Shown: positions 20,617 to 30,187, numbered from the stretch's first letter. The stretch is 64,000 nt of DNA from Jiella pelagia (GCF_026898155.1 NZ_CP114029.1:4692001-4756000); one strand, 5' to 3'. The notes: a model not told the origin generated them from the letters alone. Numbers and translations are program-made.

Positions 20617-21738
20617 TCAGTCGTAGAGGGCGGAGATGGTTTCCTCGCCGATGGCGAAGGCCGTCGAGGCGCCGCAGCCGGCGGTGACGACGACGAGGCG
20701 GACGCCGTCCACGGGCGCATCGGTGAAGCGCCAGCGCCCCTCGGCCGAGGCGTAGGTGCCGATCCAGCGCTCGGTGACGCGGCGGCCGGGGAGGTCGAGG
20801 ACGGCGTCGAATTCGTCGAGGATGATCCGGTCGACAGACTCGCTGCCGAACGGGTCGGGCGTCGGCGCGTAATGATGGCTGTCGCCGACGACAAGCGAAC
20901 CGTCGGCCGACTGAGTGACGATGAGGTGGACGCCGTTGGCGCGTGCGTCGCGGCGCTCGACGTCGAGCCGCGCCTTCAGCGGGCCGGCTTCGGGCAGCAT
21001 CGCATAACCGAGATAACGGCCGAGGCCGAGATCGGACATCACCGCGGTCTGAAGCGAGACGGGCCGCTCGGGCAAGACCCGCATCATCTGCAGCTTGCAG
21101 CGGGTGACGCCATGGGCGGCGATGCGCTCGGGAAACAGGCTGGCGGTGTCGTCGCCCGGGCAGACGACGATGGCTTCGGCCTCGATCCGGCCCTTCGATG
21201 TTGTGAGCGCTCCGCTTTCGACACCCGTCACCGCCTCGCCGAAGCGAAAGGCGACGCCGTGGCGCTCGGTGAGCCAGTCCGTCACCTGACCGATCGCCGT
21301 CTTCGACTCAACGCGGATCTCGTGCGGACTGTGGAGGGCGAACCGCATCGCGCCGGAGAGCGGCGGCACGAGCGAGCGCGCCTTGTCCGCCGAGATTTTG
21401 CGGCAGCCTTCGCCCATCTCGGTCGCAAGAAACGCGTCGACGACGGCCTCGGATTCATCGTAGCGCGCGGCGACGACGAGCCCGCGTTGCAGGATCGGAA
21501 TGCGGGCGGCTTCCGCCACTTCCTGCCAGATCGCGCAGGCGCGGCGGGCCATCTCATGGCAGTCGCCGGCTTCCTGGCCGCTCACCGTGATGAAGCCGAA
21601 GTTCCGCACCGAGGCGCCGTTCGCCTGTGCGTCGCGGTCGAAGAGGACGACCCGCTTGCCGCGTCCGGCGGCCGCTAGCGCATGGGCGAGGCCGACGATG
21701 CCGGCGCCGACGATGGCGATGTCGTATGTCTCGCTCAT
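20617..21738 (-). CDS. FAD-dependent amine oxidase, TIGR03364 type (phosphonate-associated)
   Basis: This is a D-amino-acid-oxidase-fold flavoprotein of ~373 aa. The N-terminal Rossmann motif is IVGAGIVGLAHALAAAGRG. The protein resembles the TIGR03364 group, whose members recur in phosphonate gene clusters and of which at least one (PbfD-like) oxidises N-methyl-2-aminoethylphosphonate. Its product would be phosphonoacetaldehyde, the PhnX substrate encoded next. The start is either ATG 21738 or ATG 21750; the latter overlaps the SDR stop. Substrate assignment is inference from family and context. Confidence 0.85.
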   Translation of the reverse strand: MSETYDIAIVGAGIVGLAHALAAAGRGKRVVLFDRDAQANGASVRNFGFITVSGQEAGDCHEMARRACAIWQEVAEAARIPILQRGLVVAARYDESEAVVDAFLATEMGEGCRKISADKARSLVPPLSGAMRFALHSPHEIRVESKTAIGQVTDWLTERHGVAFRFGEAVTGVESGALTTSKGRIEAEAIVVCPGDDTASLFPERIAAHGVTRCKLQMMRVLPERPVSLQTAVMSDLGLGRYLGYAMLPEAGPLKARLDVERRDARANGVHLIVTQSADGSLVVGDSHHYAPTPDPFGSESVDRIILDEFDAVLDLPGRRVTERWIGTYASAEGRWRFTDAPVDGVRLVVVTAGCGASTAFAIGEETISALYD

Positions 21739-21746
21739 CTCCCGGC

Positions 21747-22496
21747 TCATCCCTCGCGGTGGATGCGTTGGCCGTTCCAGCTCTGGCTGACCGGCATGAC
21801 TTCGATCTGGTTGACGTTCATGTGCGGCGGGCAGGAGGCAATCCAGAAGATCGTCTCGGCGAGGTCTTCCGGCTGCAGGGCGTTGGCGCCGGCATAGGCG
21901 CTCTTATAGGCCTCCGTGTTCCCGCCGGTGCGCACCAGCGTGAACTCGCTTTCGCAGAGGCCGGGTTCGAGCGAGGTGACGCGCACCCCGGTGCCGTGGA
22001 GGTCGGTCCGCAGATTGCGCGAGAACTGCTGCACGAAGGCCTTCGTCGCGCCGTAGACGTTGCCGCCGGGATAGGGCCAGTTCGCGGCGATGGAGGAAAG
22101 GTTGACGATGGCGCCCTTGCGCTCGATCAGCCTGGGCAGGAGCTTGTGGGTAATCGCCGCAAGGGCGGAGACGTTGGTGGCGATCATCGTCTGCCAGTCG
22201 GCCAGCGAACAGTCCTGGGCCGGCGCGGTGCCGAGCGCGAGGCCGGCATTGTTGACCAGGAGGTCGATCTCGGCGAAGGGGCCGGAAAGGCTTTCCAGCG
22301 CCGCGTCCATCGCCGCCTCGTCGGTGATGTCGAAGGCGAGCGGATGAAAGCTCTCGCCGAGTTCGGCCTTCAGTTCGTCCAGCCGTTCGGCCCGCCGCCC
22401 GGTGCCGACGACGCGCCAGCCGGCCTTGGCGAAACGCCGCGCCGTCGCCTGGCCGAAGCCCGCCGTGGCGCCTGTGATGAGGACCGTCGAAGACAT
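21747..22496 (-). CDS. SDR family oxidoreductase (YdfG-like)
   Basis: This is a classical short-chain dehydrogenase of 249 aa. The nucleotide-binding motif is TGATAGFGQATARRF (residues 8-22), NNAG lies near 88, the catalytic Ser is in NLSSIAAN and the Tyr-Lys pair in YGATKAFV. It resembles NADP-dependent 3-hydroxy acid/serine dehydrogenase YdfG. An AAGGAA site precedes ATG 22496. It sits between the TSUP transporter and the FAD oxidase in the phosphonate operon. It might oxidise a hydroxylated phosphonate or dispose of acetaldehyde-derived intermediates. Confidence 0.88.
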   Translation of the reverse strand: MSSTVLITGATAGFGQATARRFAKAGWRVVGTGRRAERLDELKAELGESFHPLAFDITDEAAMDAALESLSGPFAEIDLLVNNAGLALGTAPAQDCSLADWQTMIATNVSALAAITHKLLPRLIERKGAIVNLSSIAANWPYPGGNVYGATKAFVQQFSRNLRTDLHGTGVRVTSLEPGLCESEFTLVRTGGNTEAYKSAYAGANALQPEDLAETIFWIASCPPHMNVNQIEVMPVSQSWNGQRIHREG

Positions 22497-22527
22497 CGGC
22501 TTTTCCTTTTCGTCTCAAGGCTATGGG

Positions 22528-23259
22528 TCATGCCAGGCTGAGTGTCCGCACGAGGCTGCCGACCGCCAGCGCCACGAGGATGAAGGCGACCAGCCGCTTC
22601 CAGCCCTCCGGCGTGAGCCATCCGAACAGATGTCGTCCGGCATAGATGCCGAGTGCGACGATGGGAAGAAGCACCAGCGTCGGCATCAAGGTGTCCGCCA
22701 GCAGAACGCCGAAGGCGAGGCGAAAGGCGAGGGTCGCCGTATCGGTGAAGGCAAAGACCACCGTCAAAAGCCCGATCGAGCGCGCAGGTGAACGCCCGCT
22801 GGCGATGAGCCAGGCGACGATCAGCGTGCCGCCGACCGAAAAGGCGCCGATCATCGCGCCAGTCAGAAAGGCGGCGATCGCGGCCGCCGCCGCGCCTTCG
22901 AGAAACCGGGAGCGGACCTTCAGGAGCGCCGCGAGCGCCGAGACGAGGACGGCAAGGTTGAGGCCGATCAGAGCCGGCCGCTCGGGCAGGGCGCTCAACA
23001 CGAGGACGCCGGCGAGGGCGCCGACCAGCGCGAAGAGACCGAGACGGACCGCCTCGCGCCAATCGAGTCCGGACAGGGCGCCGCCGCGCATCAACAGGCC
23101 GGTTGCCGCGAGGTCGAGCATCAGGACGATGCCGGAGGCGCTCGCCGCCGAGTAGCTGGTCGACAGGGCCAGCGCCGCGATCAGCGAGAAGCCGAAGCCG
23201 GTCGCGCCGCGAATGGCGGCAGCGAGGAAGACCGTGACGGCAAGGGCTGCGAGGATCAA
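22528..23259 (-). CDS. Sulfite exporter TauE/SafE (TSUP) family membrane transporter
   Basis: This integral membrane protein (243 aa) has about eight hydrophobic helices. The N-terminal GATGFGFSLIAALAL motif and the mirrored second half (TGAMIGAFSVGGTLIVAWL) are typical of TSUP proteins, which move organosulfur or related anions. It heads the operon, so it may import or export an organophosphonate-related anion, including any sulfonate analogue. The apparent start is TTG 23259; no ATG precedes the first helix, so the exact start is uncertain. Confidence 0.82.
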   Translation of the reverse strand: MILAALAVTVFLAAAIRGATGFGFSLIAALALSTSYSAASASGIVLMLDLAATGLLMRGGALSGLDWREAVRLGLFALVGALAGVLVLSALPERPALIGLNLAVLVSALAALLKVRSRFLEGAAAAAIAAFLTGAMIGAFSVGGTLIVAWLIASGRSPARSIGLLTVVFAFTDTATLAFRLAFGVLLADTLMPTLVLLPIVALGIYAGRHLFGWLTPEGWKRLVAFILVALAVGSLVRTLSLA

Positions 23260-23399
23260 GGAAGCGCTCCGGATATCGGCGGCCCGACGATTGAACGCAG
23301 CGGCGCGGATTGGGCAGGGCCAGAGGCGATTGTCGATGGCGCCAGACCCTCGGCAGGCGCGGGTCGAGTGAAGGAAGAGGCAACGGAGCGGCGGCCGGT

Positions 23400-23431
23400 C
23401 TGGACCGATCGAAACCGGCCTCTGGCTCTAA
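23400..23431 (+). promoter_or_regulatory. Putative MocR-family operator upstream of the aminotransferase gene
   Basis: Two half-sites, CTGGACC (23400) and CTGGCTCTAA (23422), start exactly 22 bp apart. The 32-bp block matches 24 of 32 positions with the block at 28807-28838, upstream of the MocR gene. Direct repeats two helical turns apart are the usual MocR/PdxR operator layout. The site lies 62 bp before the aminotransferase start, inside the divergent region shared with the TSUP-phnX operon. Confidence 0.6.
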
Positions 23432-23492
23432 CCGGTGTTCGCGCGCGGTTCTAGCTCCGGCGGATCGGACGAGCGAACGAGGAGATGCGACG

Positions 23493-24817
23493 ATGCCGGC
23501 TGCCGCGAGCGACATGAGCTTCCACTGGATGCCCTTCACCAACAACCGGATGTTTCGCGAGAGCCCGCAAGTCTTCGCCCGCGCCGAGGGTGTCCAGTAT
23601 TTCACGCCGGCGGGCGAGGCGATCCTCGACGGCTCCTCGGGCCTCTTCTGCAGCCCCGCCGGCCATGGCCGGCGCGAGATCGCCGATGCGGTGCACCAGC
23701 AGCTCCTGACGCTCGACTACACGCCGCATTTCCAGCGCGCCGCGCCGATCTCCTTCGAGCCTCGCCGAACGGCTTGCGGGCATTCTGCCTGAGGGCCTCG
23801 ACCGGGTGTTCTTCGCCTCCTCGGGCTCGGAGGCCGTCGACAGCGCGATGAAGATCTGCCTCACCTATCACCGGGCGAAGGGCGAGGGGCAGCGCACGCG
23901 CTTCGTCTCGCGCAACTGGGGCTATCACGGCGTCAATCTCGGCGGCACCTCGCTCGCCGGCATGGTCAACAACCGCCGCGAATTTTCCGGCGTCACCTGT
24001 GACGTCGTTCACATGCGCCAGACCTGGACCGAGGAGCAGCGCTACACCGCCGGCCAGCCGGAGACCGGCGCCGAACTCGCCGACGATCTCGAGGCGATCT
24101 GCAAGACCTATGGGCCAGAGACGATCGCCGGCGTCTTCGTCGAGCCGATCGCCGGCTCGATCGGCACCGTCGTACCGCCGAAGGGCTATCTCGAACGCTT
24201 GCGCGCCATCGCCGACAAATACGGCCTGCTACTCATCTTCGACGAGGTGATCACCGGTTTCGGCCGCACCGGCTCGGCCTTCGCCTCGCAGGAATTCGGC
24301 GTGAAGCCGGACCTCGTCACCATGGCCAAGGCGCTGACCAACGGCGCCATCCCGATGAGCGCCGTCGCCACCCGCCGCGAGATCCAGGACGTCGTCTTCG
24401 AAAATGCCGGCGACACCGACCGGCCGGAGCCTCTTCCACGGCTACACCTACTCGGCCCATCCGGCAGCCTGCGCCGCCGCGCTCGCAACGCTGAACATCT
24501 TCCGCGACGAAAAGCTGTTCGAGCGCGCCAAGGCGCTGTCGCCGCTCTTCCTCGAAGCCGTCTTCGGCCTCAGGAACCTGCCGCAGATCACCGACCTCCG
24601 AGGCTACGGCATGATGGCCGGCATCCAGCTGAAACCCCGCGAGACGCCCGGCGAGGCCGGCTCGCTCGCCCAGCGCCGGCTGTTCGACGCCGGCCTCCAC
24701 GTCAAGGCGACCGGCGACGCGCTGATCGTGGCGCCGGCGTTCGTCACGACCGAGGACGAGATCGGACGGATGATCGAGGTGCTGCAGAAGGTGCTGGGGC
24801 GGGCGGAGATGGGGTGA
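23493..24817 (+). CDS. Class III aminotransferase (omega-amino acid--pyruvate type), reading frame broken twice
   Basis: This PLP enzyme would transfer the amino group of an omega-amino acid or amine to pyruvate. Visible features are WMPFTNNRMFRESP at the N-terminus, ASSGSEAVDSAMKI for phosphate binding, IFDEVITGFGRTG with the PLP-ring Asp, and TMAKALTNGAIPMSA with the Schiff-base Lys. The frame breaks at 23757-23763 and at 24427-24433, both GAGCCTC. Reading each as GAGCTC restores SFELAERLAGILPEG and RPELFHGYTYSAHP, giving 440 aa, a normal length. ATG 23493 follows a GAGGAG site. By context it may handle a phosphonate or polyamine-like amine. Confidence 0.85.
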
Positions 24818-24890
24818 GGGTGGCGGGCCTTTGCCCGGAGGGAAAAGCGAGAGACTGCCAATTTATTGAATAGCTTCGAGGGTCCCTATT

Positions 24891-26066
24891 CTACCGCCAT
24901 TCTACTATGGACCGATGTTCGATCGTGCCGCGCGCATTCCGACCAAAAGGCGGAATCAACTCCACCTCGCGTACATCAGCTCGCAGGGATTGTTGATGAC
25001 TGAACGGCGCCCAAGAGGGGGGCGATCCCGAATCGTAGGCGGTTGACCGCTCGAAGGTTTGCACAAGCGATGACATCGTCAACGGGCCGACGTTGTCGCG
25101 GAGTATCTCCAGCAGACGACGCGCGACCGGTCCGATCTTGCCTTCTGAATACACTCCTGCGGCGCCTGGTGGGAGGGGCTGCGGCGCATCGACGGTTGTT
25201 GCCGACTCGCCTGGCGCTGCGGCATAAAACGCAAGACCTTCATTGAGCAGATCGCGGAAGCTCGACTGCATGAAAGGCAGAATAATAGAACCGTCGATGA
25301 ACAAGTTCTGGTCTATCTGATTCGAGCAATTGTCGAATAGAACCATGAAAGGAACGGGGGCATTGCCCTCCAGTGGAGCACCTTCGGCACCCATTCTCTC
25401 CGCACGATCAATTTTTCCGTAAGTTTCCAGGAGGCGTGGAATCGATTCAATAGAGTTTTGAAGATTTGGCATTGCATCGGAGGGGAGCAACAGTTCATCC
25501 CAACCCGACATGCTTGGATGTATACGAAATTGTGTCAACGCACCGAAAATATCAAGATTTGTTATCGTCCCTTGGATAATGGTGAGACCGCTATTTTGAT
25601 CGAAAGGCCCGTTGTAACTTCCGGGAACCGAGAAGAATATCTCGACGTCTGGGTCCCCCACGCCATGGCCAAATATATAGAAGAGGATGCTGGGTGCCCG
25701 GGCGCGGTCACTGCGGATTTTTCGCTTCAGTGCAAAGACAGCTTCCCGAATATCCGAGCGTCCAATGAGGCGCCCGCCATCCTGACCGTCGCTGGCGAGA
25801 ACCATAACATGGCGAGCGCCCCGCGCGGCCAGTGTTTCCGCTACCAAGTTTGCAGATTGTTCAGCTCCAAATACATCGTCAAATGGGCCGGCGGGAGAAT
25901 ACGCTCCGATGCCGACAACCAATGCGTAAAGATCGACTGGGCCTGTTGGCGGCGGAGGCCGATTTTGGGCCAGGCCAGGGTGGCTTAGGCACAGCCAGAG
26001 CCCGATTGTCGAAAGCACGCAGAAAAGAAAACGTACCCCTTTCATTTTGTCGGTATGATTTTTCAT
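24891..26066 (-). CDS. Secreted caspase-like (peptidase C14) protein
   Basis: This 391-aa protein begins with a signal peptide (VRFLFCVLSTIGLWLCL, cleavage near GLAQ). The mature part shows caspase-fold landmarks: LYALVVGIGAY at the first strand, IFGHGVGDP with the catalytic His, and VLFDNCSNQ with the catalytic Cys. Both catalytic residues are present. A periplasmic or extracellular caspase-like hydrolase is unusual; most bacterial examples are cytoplasmic. Base composition is clearly less GC-rich than the surroundings, suggesting transfer. ATG 26066 was chosen for its GAGG site. It is 22 bases after the upstream unknown gene, so they form a pair. Confidence 0.75.
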   Translation of the reverse strand: MKNHTDKMKGVRFLFCVLSTIGLWLCLSHPGLAQNRPPPPTGPVDLYALVVGIGAYSPAGPFDDVFGAEQSANLVAETLAARGARHVMVLASDGQDGGRLIGRSDIREAVFALKRKIRSDRARAPSILFYIFGHGVGDPDVEIFFSVPGSYNGPFDQNSGLTIIQGTITNLDIFGALTQFRIHPSMSGWDELLLPSDAMPNLQNSIESIPRLLETYGKIDRAERMGAEGAPLEGNAPVPFMVLFDNCSNQIDQNLFIDGSIILPFMQSSFRDLLNEGLAFYAAAPGESATTVDAPQPLPPGAAGVYSEGKIGPVARRLLEILRDNVGPLTMSSLVQTFERSTAYDSGSPPSWAPFSHQQSLRADVREVELIPPFGRNARGTIEHRSIVEWR

Positions 26067-26088
26067 AGTCAGAAATACCTCGAAAACG

Positions 26089-27164
26089 TTAGTTGTTGCT
26101 AATCTCAAGGGCAGTGGCCTGGTCGCATGCTTCCACGATCATATCATAGCGGGGTATCGGAGGGTAGTCGAACACACTATAGAAAACATTGAACCATAGC
26201 AATCTGGATGATTCCCAGGCATTGACAGCATCTTTTATTTTGTCGGCTTGTAGCTTTATCAATTCACTTGGCGTGAGATGCTGCTGCTCTGCGCTCAAGC
26301 CGGGAGGCAGTGTCCCAGCCTCCGATTGTTCAATCCTACCAAACAAGAGGTAGATGCAGGGCTTAGTTCCGTCTACGAAGGATTCGATGCCTCGTAGCAC
26401 TAGCAGCTCCCGTTCTAATGCTCTGCTCCGCTCATGCGATTTGAGAGCACGTTTCGAACCGCCTGCTACCTCCAACTCTCGATGGCTCTGAAGACGTTCC
26501 TCGAGTGAGACCAAGTCTGATATGGCGATACGTGTCGTGCTCGCGCGCTGACTTGCGTTTTCTGCTATTGCCTGGTGGTGCTGGACGTAGAAGAACGGCA
26601 CCGCCGCTAAAGTCGAGACATACAGCGAAAGCTGAAAGACTCTGGCCACGAGCACGTTAATAATCTGGGCTCCACCGATAGACGAGTCTCTAACGGACGT
26701 GTACTCGATCCGTTTGAGTCTGTGGTCAGTGTAAGTTTGGTGGCTCCACCCGACATATCCAAACACACGCGGAAGCTGCGTTCAGCTGTCGGCGTTTCAA
26801 CGAGAAGCGTGATCTCGCCCGGCGAAAGTACCGAATTCCTCAGCGACCAAGTGAACGATTCGCGAACTCTAGCACGGCAGTTTATCGCGCTTCGAGACTC
26901 TGGCGCTGCATGGATCATCATCCCGTTGGATCGGAAGCGCAGAGCGGTCCTAAAACAGCTGTCAGGGATCCGCGGCCGTCGCCCGAGATGCTGATTGCTG
27001 GCACCAGGGTCGAACTCCCAGAATCCTTGCGAACCATGATTGGCATCGCCCAAAACGCTTTCGGAAGGCTGCGCACATGGGCCAAACCGCTCCTGCGCCG
27101 CGGTTTGACCATCGCCGAGTGCTATGGGAGCCAGAAAAGCGACCAGCAAGGCTTTCAACGACAT
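26089..27164 (-). CDS. Unknown secreted/membrane protein, frameshifted
   Basis: I do not recognise this protein. The N-terminal part (27164 to about 26745) begins with a signal-peptide-like MSLKALLVAFLAPIALGDG. The C-terminal part (to 26089) has a hydrophobic helix (VARVFQLSLYVSTLAAVPFF) followed by a charged, coiled-coil-prone stretch (LVSLEERLQSHRELEVAGG). The two parts are in different frames. One extra base in the AAA of the CCAAAC context near 26738 would join them into ~358 aa. Composition is low-GC like the caspase-like gene, which it probably precedes in an operon. It may be a real pseudogene or a sequence error. Confidence 0.45.
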
Positions 27165-27301
27165 CTTCTTTCGTCAGCGATTTGCGAGATATTCTGTGGC
27201 GAAATTTTCGTCTCGTCAATCTCTGCGGGTAGCTGAGATCGGGAGGAATGTTCACCCCCGGCATCAACTGAAGACTCTTCATACGGAGTTCTCCAGCGAG
27301 T

Positions 27302-28787
27302 TTAGCAGGACAAGACACCCAAAGCCTCCTTCAACCGTCCGATCCCCGGTGCGATCGCCTCCGTCGCGATGGCCGCAAATCCCAGGCGGATGAAGTTGCG
27401 CTCCGGCGAGGGCTCGGCAAAGTGGAAGTCGCCGACCTCGACGACGACGCCGCGGGTCAGCGCTTCGGCCTGAAGTGAGGCCGGCGAGACGCCGTGCGGC
27501 AGTTTCAGCCAGATCGCCGAGCCGCCGGAGGTCATGGTCGGGCGGCAGGTCGGCAGCTGGCGTTCGATTTCCCTGAGCAGCACCTTCCAGCGTGTCGCAA
27601 AAACCTCCTGCTGGCGGCGGATGTGGCCGTCATAGTGGCCGTCGGCGAGGAAGATCGCCATCGCCCGCTGGTCGAGGGCGGAGGGGTGGCGATAGATCAG
27701 CCGGCGGAGCGCCCTTGCCTCCGCCACCACCTCCGGCGGGGCGACCAGGAAGCCGAGGCGAAGGCCGGGAAAGACCGGCTTCGACAGGCTGCCGATATGG
27801 ATCACCCGGTCGGAGCGGTCGTAGCCCTTGAGGGCATGCTGGCGGGCGCCGATATGATTGAGCCTCGTGCTCGTAGTCGTCCTCGAGGATCAGGCAGTCG
27901 TGGCGCTCGGCAGCTTCGAGGAGAGCGAGCCGCCGCTGCATTGTCATCGTCACGTTGGTCGGTGCCTGGTGGCTCGGCGTGACGTGGACGAGGGCGCAGC
28001 CCGCAAGGCGCTCGTCCGGACGCACGCCGTTGCCGTCGACGGGCAGCGGCACGATCTCGGCGCCTTCCAGCGAAAAGATGTTGCGGGCGTCGGCATAGCC
28101 GGGCTCCTCGACGCCGACCCTGACGCCCGGCCCGGCGAAGAGTCGCGCCAGGAGATAGAGCGCGTTCTGCGAGCCGTTGGTGACGAGGATCTCTTCCTTC
28201 CTCGCCTTGAAGCCCCGGCGCGGCAGGACGCGGCGGAGGATCTGGTCGACGAGTTCGGGATCGTCGGCATCGACGAGATCGCTCATCCAGGTTTTCAGAT
28301 GCTCGTTGCGGCTTGCCTGGCGGATCGATTCCCGCCAGCGCGAGACCGAGATCGGGTCGATCGCCACCTGGCCGTAGACGAAGGGATAGGCGTGGCGGCG
28401 CCAGTCGGCCGGCTTGGTGATGTTTGCCTGCCGCGAGGGATGCATCTTCATCCGCGCTGGCATGTCGATCCCGCGCGGCTGGCGCAGCGCCTCGGCCGGC
28501 GGTGCCGCCCGACCGGTCAGCGAGGCGGGATTGCGCAGGAAACCTTCGTCGACGAAGAAGCCGCGCCGGCCGACCGAGACGAGATAGCCGTCCTCGGTCA
28601 TCCGCTCGTATACCAGCGTCACGGTGTTGCGCGAGACGCCGAGCCGACGGGCGAGGCCACGGGTCGCGGGCAGCGGCTCGTGCGGCGGCAGGACGCCGCG
28701 GAGGATTGCCGCGACGATGCGCTCCTGAAGCTGCTTCTGCAGCGGCCGGCCCGTATCGAGCGGCGCGATCAGAAGCGGGTCGGGCAT
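27302..28787 (-). CDS. MocR-family transcriptional regulator (GntR HTH + aminotransferase-like domain), frame broken once
   Basis: This regulator has an N-terminal winged helix (residues ~10-80, including ATRGLARRLGVSRNTVT) and a class I aminotransferase-like effector domain that normally binds PLP. The expected Lys lies in HIGSLSKPVFPGLRLGF. The frame breaks at 27860-27866 (GAGCCTC). GAGCTC there restores DDYEHELNHIGARQ and a 494-aa protein. The gene is divergent from the PotD-like gene at 28953. Paired operator-like blocks lie 20 bp upstream of its own start and before the aminotransferase at 23493, so it probably controls both. Confidence 0.88.
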
Positions 28788-28806
28788 CGGGTTCCCGGAA
28801 TGTCGT

Positions 28807-28838
28807 CTGGCTCCATTGATATCGGACCCTGGCTCTAA
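28807..28838 (-). promoter_or_regulatory. Putative MocR-family operator in the regulator/transporter divergent region
   Basis: Two direct half-sites, CTGGCTC (28807) and CTGGCTCTAA (28829), start 22 bp apart. The block shares 24 of 32 positions with 23400-23431. It lies between the start of the MocR gene (28787) and the binding-protein gene (28953), a position suited to autoregulation and control of the divergent importer. Confidence 0.62.
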
Positions 28839-28952
28839 TTTATTCGCAGTGCAGCATCATACGCTCCCCGTCATCGAGGCTCAAAGCTTTTGCGGCTGGC
28901 AAACCCGCCGCGACGCGCCTCCTGTCCCACCCGACCGTTCGAGGATTTTTCG

Positions 28953-30083
28953 ATGACCAAGATCCTGATGCCCGTCACCCGGCGCAAGTTCCTGAAGACC
29001 ACGGCGATCGGCGCCGGGGCGCTGGCGATGCCGGCGATCGTTTCCCGTGGGGCGCTCGCCTCGTCCGGCGAGATCAACGTGATGATGTGGTCGGACTATC
29101 TGCCGGAGAGCTTCACCAAGGCGTTTGCCGAGCGCACCGGCATCAAGCTCAACTTCACCGGCATCGGCTCGAACGAGGAGATCCTCAACAAGCTGAAGGC
29201 GACGAACGGCGAGGGCTTCGACTTGGTCTCGCCGACCCTGAACCGCAATCTGCAATGGGAGCCGCTGGGCCTGCTGCAGCCCTTCGACATGGGCAAGATC
29301 GCCATCGACAAGGTGAACCCGGCGATGGCGCTGGGCGACCAATACTGGAACTTCGGCAAGGGCGCTGCCTGGGTGCCGCACATCTGGGGCACGGAGGGTG
29401 TCGCCTGGCGCATCGACAAGTTCACCCCGGACGGCCAGTTCCCGAGCTATTACGACGTCTGGGACGAGGCCAACGCCGGCAAGACAATGGGCCGCGCCCA
29501 TTCGATGATGCTCGGTCTCGGGCTGGGGCTTGAGCGCCGCGGCGAGATGGAGCCGGGCTCCATGTGGGCGGCATACGAGAGCCCGGAGAAGATGAAGGAG
29601 GTCTGGGGCAAGCTGACCGAGACGGCCATCGCCAAGAAGCCCGGTATCAAGATCCTCTGGAACGACGCCGACACCCAGAAGAACGGCCTTTTGAACGAGG
29701 GCGTCGTCGTCGGCCAGACATGGGATGGGCCGCCGATCGCGCTGAAGACGGCCGGCGAGCCAGTGATGTACCGCGCGCCGGTGGAAGGCGCGATGGCCTG
29801 GGTCGACGGCATGTCGATGCCGACGGGCGCCAAGAACATCGACCAGGTCTACGAGTTCATCAAGCAGGCCTACGATCCGGAACTCGCCGGCGAGGCGATC
29901 ACGACCCACGGCTACAATTCGCCGGTGACCGGCGCCGACAAATATGCCGGCGAGGTCTATGCCAAGAACTTCGCCGACGCTTATCCGGGCGACGCCCTGG
30001 CAAAGCTCAATCCGTGGCCGGCGGAAGCCCCATGGTACGCCGAGTTGCGAACCGAGTTCGTCAACCGCTTCACCAGCGCCTGA
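28953..30083 (+). CDS. ABC transporter substrate-binding protein, PotD type (Tat-exported)
   Basis: This is the periplasmic binding protein of the third importer. ATG 28953 is preceded by GAGGA at 28941. The N-terminus has a twin-arginine signal (VTRRKFLKTTAIGAGALAM) with cleavage after GALA. The mature ~345-residue domain resembles PotD/SBP family 8, with INVMMWSDYLPESFTKAF at its start and a late GYNSPVTGADKY. It is divergent from the MocR gene and shares its putative operator region. The likely ligand is an amine or polyamine-like compound. Confidence 0.9.
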   Translation: MTKILMPVTRRKFLKTTAIGAGALAMPAIVSRGALASSGEINVMMWSDYLPESFTKAFAERTGIKLNFTGIGSNEEILNKLKATNGEGFDLVSPTLNRNLQWEPLGLLQPFDMGKIAIDKVNPAMALGDQYWNFGKGAAWVPHIWGTEGVAWRIDKFTPDGQFPSYYDVWDEANAGKTMGRAHSMMLGLGLGLERRGEMEPGSMWAAYESPEKMKEVWGKLTETAIAKKPGIKILWNDADTQKNGLLNEGVVVGQTWDGPPIALKTAGEPVMYRAPVEGAMAWVDGMSMPTGAKNIDQVYEFIKQAYDPELAGEAITTHGYNSPVTGADKYAGEVYAKNFADAYPGDALAKLNPWPAEAPWYAELRTEFVNRFTSA

Positions 30084-30187
30084 CCAACCGACCGGGGGCT
30101 TCGGCTGCCCTTCATACGCACGGGTATGGCTGGGTGAACGCCCGGCTGGCCTGGCGAGACAAGCCATCAAAGGAAGCTCCGGGGCCC

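Noticed and set aside
28876..28882. Non-coding GAGGCTC sites (also 40692 and 45409) as further modified GAGCTC motifs
   Set aside because: They may be, but without a reading frame there is no way to tell an inserted base from native sequence.
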